This document shows positions 54,291-64,000 of a stretch of DNA of 64,000 nt, in pieces. The stretch covers positions 1 to 64,000 of the forward strand of contig CAVQKH010000032.1 in the NCBI GenBank assembly GCA_963712995.1, given 5' to 3'. The notes beneath the pieces are model-generated. The model did no database searches, was not told the DNA's origin, and saw only the letters and a list, made by a program, of their open reading frames with translations. How positions within the stretch are numbered: the stretch's first letter is position 1; every line of letters begins with the position of its first letter. The position numbers and the translations under genes are program-made. The DNA is from GCA-003244245 sp963712995. Lineage in GTDB: Bacteria; Actinomycetota; Actinomycetes; Mycobacteriales; Pseudonocardiaceae.

Positions 54291-57200
54291 GCCAACGGCC
54301 CCTCCGGCGGTATCACCCACACCGCGCCGGCCAGCAGCGAGATCCCCAACTCCAGCACCGAGGCATCGAAACTCGGGGAGGACATCGCCAGCACCCGGTC
54401 TCCCGGACCGACCTGGTAGTGCTCGATCTCCGCGGCGACGAAGCTGCTCAGCCCGGCGTGGGTGACCACCACCGCTTTGGGTTGCCCGGTCGACCCCGAG
54501 GTGTAGATCACATACGCCGGATGCGACAGCACGAGGGCACTGAGCCGATCGGCGTCGGTGGGGGCCCACCCGGGACGGGTGGCCACCTCGGTGAGCACGA
54601 CCGGATCATCGATGAGCACCCGGGCAGCCCCGGTCACGGCTGGGATCTGCGGCGCGGTCGTGGTGGAGGTCAGCACCACCACCGGGACCGCGTCGGTGAG
54701 CATGAACCCGATCCGCTGCTCGGGGTAGTCCGGATCGACCGGGAGATACCCACCACCGGCCTTGGCCACCGCCAGCAACGCCACCACCAGCTCCACCGAC
54801 CGCGGCAACACCACCGCCACCAACCGCTCCGGACCCACCCCCGCCCCGATCAGCCAGTGCGCCCACCGGTTAACCCGCTCATCCAACTCCGCATACGACA
54901 CCCTCACCGATCCACACCGCAACGCCACCGCATCCGGTGTCCGCGCCACCTGGGCTGCGAACAACTCCGGCAAACTCACCGCGGAAAGGTCTCGGTGGGT
55001 GTCGTTCCACCCCATCAGCACCTGATGCCGCTCAACCTCGGTCAACACCGGCAACGTCCGCACCAGCTGATCCGGATCCTGGGCGATCCCGGCCAACAAC
55101 ACCAGCAGCTGATCCGCCATCCGCCCCATCGTCGCGGCGTCGAACAGGTCAGTGTTGTACTGCACCACCCCGGCCAACACCTCACCGGATTCCTGGAACT
55201 GCACCGTGACATCGAAATTCGTCGTCGTCACCGGCAAGTCCAAACCCGAGACTTCCAACCCGGCCAACTCAGGGGCTTGTACGGGGGCGTTCTGCAACAC
55301 CACCATCGCCTGGAACAGCGGTGTGCGGCTGGTGTCCCGGACCGGCGCGAGCTCATCGACCACCCGCTCGAACGGCACCTGCTGATGCACAAAAGCATCC
55401 AAGACCGTCTCCCGCACCGCGGCCACGAACTCCACGAAACTGCGCTGATCATCCACCCGGGAACGCAACACCACGGTGTTGACGAAAAACCCGATCAACC
55501 CCTCCAACTCGGCCCGCTCCCGACCCGAGACCACCGTGCCCACCGCGATATCCGTCTGCCCCGACCACCGACTGAACAACACCTGGCAGGCCGCCACCAA
55601 CGTCATGAACAACGTGCCGTCCACCCGATGACCCACCACCTTGAGCTCCGCGACAACGGGAGCCTGGACCACGAACTCGCACACCGCACCTGCCGACGTC
55701 AGCATCGCCGGACGGGGCCGATCCGTCGGCAGCTCCAGCACCGCCACACCGTCGAGCTGGCCGCGCCAATACGCCAACGTCTCATCCAACGCCGAACCCG
55801 AGAGCAATTCCCGCTGCCATACCGCGTAATCGACGTACTGCACCCCCAACACCGGCAGCTGCGCGTCCTGCCCACGGACAGCGGCGCTGTAGAACACCCC
55901 CAACTCGCTCAGCAACACACCCATCGACCAGCCATCAGTCACAATGTGATGCAACGCCACAGTCAGCACATGCTCGGTGTCCGAGATCCGGACCACACCC
56001 ACCCGCAGCAGCGGCCCACTGCCCAGATCAAACCCACGACTGGTCTCTATCCCCACGACCCGCCGCAACTCCACGTCGCGCTCACCCGCAGCCAGACCCG
56101 ACAGATCCAGCACCGGCACCGTCACCACATATGGGGGGTGCACCACCTGCACCCCCCGCCCGTCCACCGACTCAAACGTCGTCCGCAACGACTCGTGCCG
56201 TGCCACCAATGAGCTCAACGCCACCGACAACGCCTCAAGATCCAACTCACCAGATAACCGCAACGCGAACGCCGAGGCATACCCCGACCCACCCGGGGAG
56301 AACTTGTCCAAGAACCACAACCGCTGCTGCGCGAACGACAACGGCAACTCATTACCGCGATCCACGACACCAATCGCGGCCGATGCCGGCACCACACATT
56401 CCGCTACCGCCGCCGCCAGCCCCGCCACTGTGGGATCGACGAACAACACCCGTGGCGAGAGCTCCACACCCAATGCCACCCGGATCCGGGACATCACCTG
56501 AATACTCAGAATCGAATCCCCACCGAGTGAGAAGAAATTGTCCATCACACCGACACACTTCACCCCCAACACATCAGCCCAGATAGCAGCCAAGGTGTGC
56601 TCGGTGTCGGTACGGGGCGCCACATGATCGGTGGTGGCGCCTGCTCCCCACTCCGGAGCGGGCAGCGCACGCCGATCCAGCTTGCCGTTGGCATTGAGCG
56701 GCAACGCATCGAGTAGGACGAACGCCGCGGGCACCATGTAGTCCGGCAACGATTCGTGCAGGTATGCCCGCAGCTCGTCGGTAGTGATCGAGTCGGTGGC
56801 GACCAGGTAAGCCACCAGCCGCTGCCCACCCGATCCATCCGTCCCGGCAGAGGTCGCGTCCCGCGCGATCACCACCGCCTGCGCGAGGGCGGGATGCCCC
56901 ACCAGCACGGCCTCGATCTCACCGAGCTCGATCCGGAAACCCCGGATTTTCACCTGGTGATCGGCCCGGCCCAGGAATTCGAGCCCGCCGCTGGAGTTCC
57001 AGCGGGCCAGATCCCCTGACCGGTACATCCGCGTGCCGGGTACGCCGAACGGGTCGGCCAGGAAACGGCCCGCAGTCAGGCCGGGCCGGTTCAGGTAGCC
57101 GCGGGTCACCGCGGCACCACCGACGTAGATCTCCCCGGTCACCCCCGGTGGCACCGGGCTCAACCCGGCGTCCAGCAGGTAGACCCGTAGGTCGGGAATG

Positions 57201-60200
57201 CCGACCCCGACCAGGCTGGCGGTGGCTGCCGCGACGGTGGCCGCGTCCAGCGCGAGGTAGGTGGTGTGCACGGTGGTCTCGGTGATGCCGTACATGTTCA
57301 CCAGCACCGCCGCGCCAGCGTTGGATCTGTGACGCGCGTACCACGGTGCCAGCCGCCACAGGTCCAGCGCCTCCCCGGCGAAGATCACGTATCGCAGGGT
57401 GGTCTGCGCACCCAGTTCGGGATGAACTCCCTCAGCGTGCAGCAACGGGTAGAACGCCGAGGGTGTCTGGCTGAGCACCGTCACCCGCTGCGCGACCAGC
57501 AACCGCAGGAACTCCTCCGGCGAGCGCGACACCGCAAAAGGCACCACCACCAAACGCCCACCATGCAGCAGCGCACCCCAGATCTCGAACACCGAGACGT
57601 CGAAGGCATAGGAATGGAACAGGCTCCACACATCACGCTCATCAAAATTAAACCAGTGCCGCGTCGCAGAGAACAACCGCACCACGTTGTGATGGGAGAC
57701 GACGACACCCTTGGGAATTCCTGTCGAGCCGGAGGTGTAGATGGCATAAGCAGAATTGATCGGGCTCAGCCGCGCGCGCCGGTCGGCATCGGTGAGATCC
57801 CCGCCAGGCCGGCCCGCTATCAACGCAGCATCCTCAGCACCGTCAATCACCACACACGGCACTCCACTACCCACACCCGAGAGCACCTCCAGCACACTGC
57901 TGGTGGTCAGCACCACCACCGGGTCAGCATCGTCGAACATGTGCCGGATCCGCTCCACCGGCAGATCCGGATCCACCGGCAGATACGCCGCCCCCGCCTT
58001 GAGCACCGCCACGATCGCCACCACCATCTCCAGCGACCGCGGCACCACCAACCCCACAAACCGCTCCGGACCCGCACCACACTCAACCAGATACCGAGCC
58101 AACCGATTCGCCCGAGAATTCAACTCCCCATACGACAAACCCTCACCATCACAACACACCGCCACCGCCCCCGGCGCCCGCGCCACCTGCGCCTCAAACA
58201 CCTCCACCAACGTCACCCCAGGCTCGGCACCCATGCTGCCGTTCCACTCCACCAACACCCGATGCCGCTCGCTCGCCGACATCCACGGCAACCCCGATAT
58301 CGCACAATCCGGATCCGCCGCAATCCCACCCAGCAACACCACCAACCGCTGCGCCATCCCCCCCACCGTGACCGCATCAAACAAATCCGAGTTGTACACA
58401 AAAGCACCCAACAACTCAGCACCGGATTCCTGGAACTCCACAGTGATGTCGAAGTTCGTGGTGGTCACCGGCAGTGGCAGGTCCTCGATTTCCAGACCAG
58501 GCAGATCAGGTACCAGGCTCGTGTTGTTCTGCAGGATCACCATGGCTTGGAACAACGGTGTCCGGCTGGTATCCCGGACCGGCGCGAGCTCGTCCACGAG
58601 CCGCTCGAAGGGCACCTCCTGATGGGCGAGTGCACCCAGAACGGTGTCCCGGACGCTGCTCAGGAGCTGGGTGAAGCTGCGGCTGGAATCCACCTGGGAA
58701 CGCAGCACCAGCGTGTTGACGAAAAACCCGATCAGCCCAGTCAGCTCGGTCCGTTCGCGACCGGAGACCACGGTGCCGACGGTGATGTCGTCCTGGCCCG
58801 ACCAGCGGTGCAACAGCAGTTGGCAGCAGGCCACCAGGGTCATGAACAGGGTGCAGTCCTGGCGCCGGCCCAGCTCCTTGAGCCGCGCGGTCACCTCGGC
58901 CGGTACCACGAACTCGTGCATGGCACCGGCAGAAGTCCGCACCGCAGGCCGGGGCCGATCGGTCGGCAGTTCCAACGGCGTCACGCCGCCGAGCTGACGG
59001 CGCCAGTAGTCCAGTCCTTCGTCGAGAACAGGACCGGACAAGGCAGCTCGTTGCCAGGCGGCGAAATCCGCGTACTGCACCGGCAGTGGCGCCAGATCGG
59101 CGGCCTCGTGATGCGCAGCCGCCCGGTAGAGCGCGCTCAACTCCTCGAGGAGCACACCCATCGACCACCCGTCGGTGATGATGTGGTGCAGGACCAGGAG
59201 CAACGCATGGTCCTGGTCGCCCAGCCGCACCAGCTGCGGGCGCATCAGCGGTCCCTGGCTCAGGTCGAAGGGCCGACTGCTCTGCACCGCCAGGACCCGG
59301 TCCAGCTCAGCGGCACGGTCGGGTCCGGTCAGGTCCAGCACCGGCAGCGACACCACCGACGGCGGGTGCACCACCTGCATGCCCTGCCCGTCCACCTGCT
59401 CGAATGTCGTCCGCAGTGACTCGTGCCGGGCGAGGAGACCGGTGAACGCGACGTTCAACGCGTCGAGGTCGAGCTCCCCACGCAGTCGCAGACCGACCCG
59501 CGTGGCGTACTCGGCGCGCTCCGGCGCGAACTCGTGCAGGAACCACAGCCGCTGCTGCGCGAACGACTGCTGGGCGTAAAACGGGGCCGGCTCGCCGGGT
59601 CGGGGAATGACGGGAATCACCGGCACTCCACCGGACGACACGACCGGTATCGCTGCGGCCAGCTGCCCGACCGTGGAATGCGTGAACAGCGCGCGCGGCG
59701 ACAACTCCACGTCGAAGGCCGCCCGTAACCGCGACGTCACCCGGATACTGAGAATCGAGTCCCCGCCGAGCGCGAAGAAATTGTCCTCGACCCCGACTCG
59801 CTCCACACCCAGCACGTGGGCCCAGATGTCGGCGACCAGTTGCTCGGTCCCGGTACGGGGTGCCACATAACCCGCGGTGGCGCACCCACCCCACTCCGGA
59901 GCCGGCAACGCCGTGCGATCCAACTTGCCGCTGGCGCCCAGCGGCAACTCCGGCAGCAGCACGAACGCCGCGGGCACCATGTAGTCCGGCAACCGCTCAC
60001 CCAGGAAGGACCGCAGTTCGGCAGTGGTGACGGTGGTCGAGTCGGCCAGCACCAGGTAGGCCACCAGCCGCTGGAGATCCGATCCGTCCGTCCCGGTGGA
60101 CGTGTCCTTCCGCGCGATCACCGCCGCCTGCGCGACGCCAGGGTGTCCCGCGAGCACGGCCTCGATCTCACCCAGCTCGATCCGGAACCCCCGGATCTTC

Positions 60201-63200
60201 ACCTGATGATCGACCCGTCCCAGGTACTCCAGCTCACCCGCAGCGTTCCACCGCACCACGTCCCCGGTGTGGTACATCCGCGCACCCGGCGCGCCGAACG
60301 GATTCGCCACGAACCGCTGTGCGGTCAACCCGGGACGGTCGAGGTAGCCACGGGCCAGACCATGACCGGCGAGGTACAACTCCCCAGGCACACCCACCGG
60401 CACCGGCCGCAACCCGGCATCGAGCACGTACACCTGGGTGTTGGCGACCGGCCGACCGATCGGCGGGGCCTGATCATCGCCGGCCGCATACCCGTCGGAT
60501 GCGCCCGCATCGCTGTACCACGCCGTCACATACACCGTGGCCTCGGTCGGACCGTAGATATTGGCGATCCGCCGGCACGAGGTCGCCGACGCGATCTCAC
60601 GCACCGCCCGCGCCGATAAGGCCTCCCCCGCCAGCACGACCGTGTCCGTTGCCACCGTCACGCCACGCTGGGAAAGCACCTGAGAAAATGCCGAAGGCAC
60701 ACCACTGATCAGGCTCGCCACACACTCGCCGACCCGGTACTCGGCGAGCGCGAGAACATCCCGCACGACCTCAACCGTGCCGCCGACGGTCAACGGGCAG
60801 AAGATCTCGAAAACCGACACGTCGAAACTCAGTGATGTCGAGGCCACCACGTGGGACAGGCCCGCGGCACCGAACTCCGAACCCGCCCACACCGCGAGAT
60901 CGGCCACGCTGCGGTGGGCGATCACCACGCCCTTCGGCCGCCCGGTCGAGCCCGACGTGTAGATCACGTACGCGGCATGGTCCCCCGACAACGGCACCGC
61001 CCGATCGGCATCGGTCAAATCGGCACTGGTCAAATCGGCACTGGTCAGATCAGCGCCGGTCAGATCGCTGCCGGCGCACTCGGCCGACGTCGCGGCGGTC
61101 TCCGGGTCATCCAGCCGAAACCGGGCAACCGCTTGCTCCGTCTCCGGCAACCGGCTCTCGACCTCGCAGGTGGTCACCACCAGCACCGGGCGTGCGTCGG
61201 AGAGCATGAACGCGATCCGCTCCGCGGGGTAAGCCGGGTCGATCGGCAGGTAGCCCGCGCCCGCCTTCCACACCGCCCACAACGCCACCACCATGTCCAC
61301 CGAACGCGGCACCATCAACGCCACCAACCGCTCGGCGCCCACGCCCCGCCCGATCAGCACCCGCGCCAACCGGTTGGCGCGGGCGTTCAACTCCGCATAC
61401 GACAGGCTCTCGCCGCCACAGCGGACCGCAGTCGCCCCGGGAGTGTGGCTCACCTGCGCCTCGAACAACTCCACCACGCTGCCCGCGGGTACCTCACCAG
61501 CGGTGTCGTTCCACTCCACCAGCACCCGGTGACGCTCCTCGGCGGTCATCCACGGCAACCCCGACACCGGCTGGTCTGGATCATCGGCGATCCCGATCAG
61601 CAGCAACCGCAACCGCTGCGTCATCGCCGTCACCGTGGCCGCGTCGAACAACCGCGGGTCGTAACCGAGGTCGAAGCAGAGCTGTCCGTCCAGGTAGGCG
61701 CGCAGGCTCAGCGGGAAGTTCGTGGTGTCCCGGCCCCGGACCTCGCGGATCCGCAGACCCGGCTCGCCCTCCGGTGGCGTCTGGAACGGGTAGTTCTCGA
61801 ACACGACCATGCTGTCGAACAGGGTGACCCCAGCGGGCAGGTCGCTGTATGCCTGGATCTGCGCCAGCGAGACGAAGTCGAACCGCCGCGACTCGGCCTG
61901 CGCGGCCTGCAGCTCACGCAGCCACGACACCACACCCGTATCATCGGCGACCTGCACCCGAGTCGGCACCGTGTTGATGAACATGCCGACCATCGATTCC
62001 ACACCCGGTAGCTCGGCGGGCCGCCCGGACGCCGTGGTGCCGAAGAGCACCTCCGGCTCCCGGCTGTAGCGGGCGAGCAGCACGGCCCAGGCGCCTTGCA
62101 CGATCGTGTGCAACGTCAGCCCGCCGCGCCTGGCCGCCAACTGGAGCCGCCGCGACTCCCCGGCCGGCAGTTCGATCCGCACCGTCTCGGCGGACTCGGT
62201 GCGGTGCGCTTCGAGGGGTTGGCGGTCGTAGGGCAGGGCGGTGGGCGCGGTGAAGCCGACCAGCACCCGCCGCCAGTGTTCCTCGGCTTGCCGCTGGTCC
62301 TGCTCACTCAGCCACTTCAGGTAGTCCCGCAAGGGGCGCCGGGTGAGAAGTTCCGGCGTCCGGCCGTGCACGATCGCCGCGTACTGCTCGCGCACCTCGG
62401 TGAACACCTGGGCCAGGCTCCAGCCGTCCAGCACCACGTGATGGGAGGTGCAGACCAGCAGCACCTGGTCGCCGGCCAGCGTGGCGATGACCAGCCGCAG
62501 CAGGGGCGGCGCGGTCAGGTCCATCCCGGCGGCCCGGTCCTCGGTCAGCACCCGGGCCAGCTCCCGCTCCCATTCCACCCGGGACAGCCCGCGCCAGTCG
62601 TGGTAACTCGCCGGCAGGGCAGCCCGACGGTGCACCACCTGCAGCGGTTCGTCGACGCCCTCCCACACCACGACGCTGCGCAACGCCGGCGTGCGGTCGA
62701 CCACCCGCTGCCAGGCCGCACCCAGGGCATGCGGATCGGACACGCCGTCCAGCAGCAGCCGGGCCTGGTCGACGTAGGCACCCGAGTCCGGGTCGACCAG
62801 GCTGTGGAACAGGATGCCGGCCTGCAACGGCGTCAGCGGGTGGATGTCCTCCACCGACTGCCCGTCACCCACCAGGCGGTCCACCCCGCCTTGGTCGAGC
62901 TGGGCCAGCGGGAAGTCCGACGGTGTGCGGCCGCCGGCTCCGGGCTGGGCGCAGTGCTCGACGATCTCGCGCAGCGCCTGGACCGTCTGCTGCGCCAGCC
63001 GCCGTATCGTGGCCTCGTCGTGCACCTGCTCGGAGTAGAGCCAGCTCAGCTCCAGCTCGCCGTCGACCACCAGGCCCATGACTTCCACCAGATGCGGGAT
63101 CGGCACCTCGGGTGCCAGCTCCGCGCCGACACCATCGCAGGCAGCGCGGAACAACCCGTCCGTGGTGGCGTTGACGTCCCACTGGCCGTGGTAGTTGAAG

Positions 63201-64000
63201 CCGATCTGGGGCGCCGGGTCGGAGCGCAACGCGGCCGCCGGGGAGCCCACCGGGCTCAGCTGCTGCAGCGCCCCGTAGCCCAGGCCCCGGTGGGGCACTG
63301 CCCGCAACTGTTCCTTGACCGACATCAACACGGCACGCCAATCGGGCTCCCCGGGACCCCCTGGCACGGTGAGCGCGACCGGGAACTGCGTGGTGAACCA
63401 GCCGACGGTGCTCGAGAGATCCACACCGTCGAGGATCTCCTCGCGGCCGTGGCCCTCCAGGGCGATGAGCACACGCTCGCGCCCGGTCCAGGCTGACAAC
63501 CCCCGACCTAAGGCGCTGAGCAGCACATCGCTGATCTGGGTCCGGTAGACGCCCGGCACCTGGTGCAGCAGTGCCCCGGTCTGCGCCTGGCCGAGCCGCA
63601 TCGTGATCCGGCGGGTGGAGCCGGCGGTGGGCACACCCGCCCGGTCCACCGGCAGCTCGGCCCGCACACCGCGGGACACCTGAGTCCAGTACGCCAGCTC
63701 CCCGTCCAGCGCCCCGGACCCGACGTGCTCGGTCAGCCGGTGCGCCCAGGTGGTGGCCGCAGTGGTGGGGGGGGCCAGCGCCACCGCTGCGCCAGCGGCG
63801 GCCTGCCGGTAGGCCGTGTCGAGGTCATCGAGCAGGATGCGCCAGGAGACGCTGTCCATGGCCAGGTGATGGACGGTGAGCAACAGCTGGGGCCGCTGCC
63901 CGGGGTCGCGCCCGAACAGCACCGCCTTGATCATGTGGCCGGAGCCCAGGTCGAGGCCGGATCGCGCGGTGGCCGCCGCCGCTTGCACCGCGGCCTGCTG
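54291..64000 (-). CDS. NRPS, 5' part in view: E | C-A-T | C-A-T | C-A (5' end beyond window)
   Basis: About 3230 residues in one frame; the gene start is outside the window. Order: E domain (VHHLAMDSVSWRILL near 63.87, EGHGREEILDG near 63.44), a DCL C1 (HPLTPLQAGILFHSLV near 62.84, HHVVLDGWS near 62.43), A1 (59.9-61.5), T1 (LGGDSILSIRV near 59.76), an LCL C2 (SFAQQRLWFLHEF near 59.56, HHIITDGWS near 59.18), A2 (56.7-58.2), T2 (56.52), an LCL C3 (HHIVTDGWS near 55.94), A3 first half (54.29-54.97). Hand-read codes: A1 DVFSVAIVYK, A2 DVFSIAMVHK, A3 DALLIGSVVK. A DCL-type C after the E is the expected pairing. Translational coupling to the exporter at the far end makes the whole NRPS-MFS-MbtH-TE set one operon. 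Confidence 0.9.
61006..61065. repeat. 15-bp tandem repeat inside the A1 domain
   Basis: Four 15-bp units (CGGCAnnGGTCAnAT type; 61006-61020, 61021-61035, 61036-61050, 61051-61065) encode GADLTSADLTSADLTDADR on the minus strand, between core motifs A2 and A3. The other six A domains lack it. The frame is kept. Confidence 0.75.

Noticed and set aside
61006..61065. Pentapeptide-repeat (A[DN]LxX) protein domain
   Set aside because: Only four units inside an adenylation domain; too short for a beta-helix and clearly a local DNA repeat.
54291..64000. A gene boundary between NRPS modules in this window
   Set aside because: All junctions, including those after E domains, continue without a stop or a start with a ribosome-binding site, so the modules appear to belong to one polypeptide apart from the single-base frameshifts.

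Overview
High-GC actinobacterial chromosome, most like a Pseudonocardiaceae member (Amycolatopsis/Kibdelosporangium type). This rests on overall base composition, the MurT/GatD pair, large STAND and BTAD regulators, ATP-grasp-peptide (graspetide) genes and a very large NRPS. No rRNA, tRNA or CRISPR array was seen.

Layout. 1-4.5 kb: a frameshifted DNA-glycosylase remnant, a Sel1-repeat protein with a transposase-like N-terminal HTH, a small hypothetical protein, an NAD(P)-binding epimerase-like protein and a DinB-family protein. 4.5-8.4 kb: an OmpA-like C-terminal-domain protein, an atypical lower-GC membrane protein with a UbiA-like Asp motif, and an isochorismatase-fold protein lacking its catalytic residues, coupled to a Nudix hydrolase. 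9.2-11.3 kb: murT-gatD (lipid II amidation). 11.3-16.1 kb: a TIR-STAND-WD40 protein followed by a PhnD-like lipoprotein, each carrying one +1 frameshift. 16.3-22.3 kb: a large ATPase/TPR/BTAD regulator convergent with a membrane-anchored periplasmic-binding-fold protein.

22.3-35.3 kb is a 13-kb island of graspetide-type genes. Cluster 1 is complete: XRE/TPR regulator, precursor peptide, ATP-grasp ligase and PIMT-like methyltransferase, the last three overlapping by 4 nt. It is the best candidate here for an aspartimide-bearing graspetide. Cluster 2 has a paralogous regulator, a 136-bp MITE, a 50-residue Pro/Lys/Asp-rich peptide and a PIMT-like gene, but no ATP-grasp gene. Cluster 3 is broken: a third regulator is fused by deletion to a PIMT tail, with two ATP-grasp remnants and one intact PIMT-like gene on the opposite strand. 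All three regulators share an upstream block in which a TCACCC/GGGTGA palindrome overlaps the start codon. A four-gene operon of unknown function, with 4-nt overlaps throughout, lies between clusters 1 and 2.

35.3-64 kb is a leftward NRPS operon: NRPS (continuing past the right edge), MFS exporter, MbtH and a type II thioesterase. The assembly line in view is E | C-A-T | C-A-T | C-A-T | C-A-T-E | C-A-T | C-A-T | C-A-T-E. It ends in an E domain with no cis thioesterase. DCL-type C domains follow the E domains, as expected. Between 47.9 and 54.3 kb the frame is broken seven times by single-base changes (six insertions, one deletion), which indicates either assembly error in a repetitive locus or recent inactivation.
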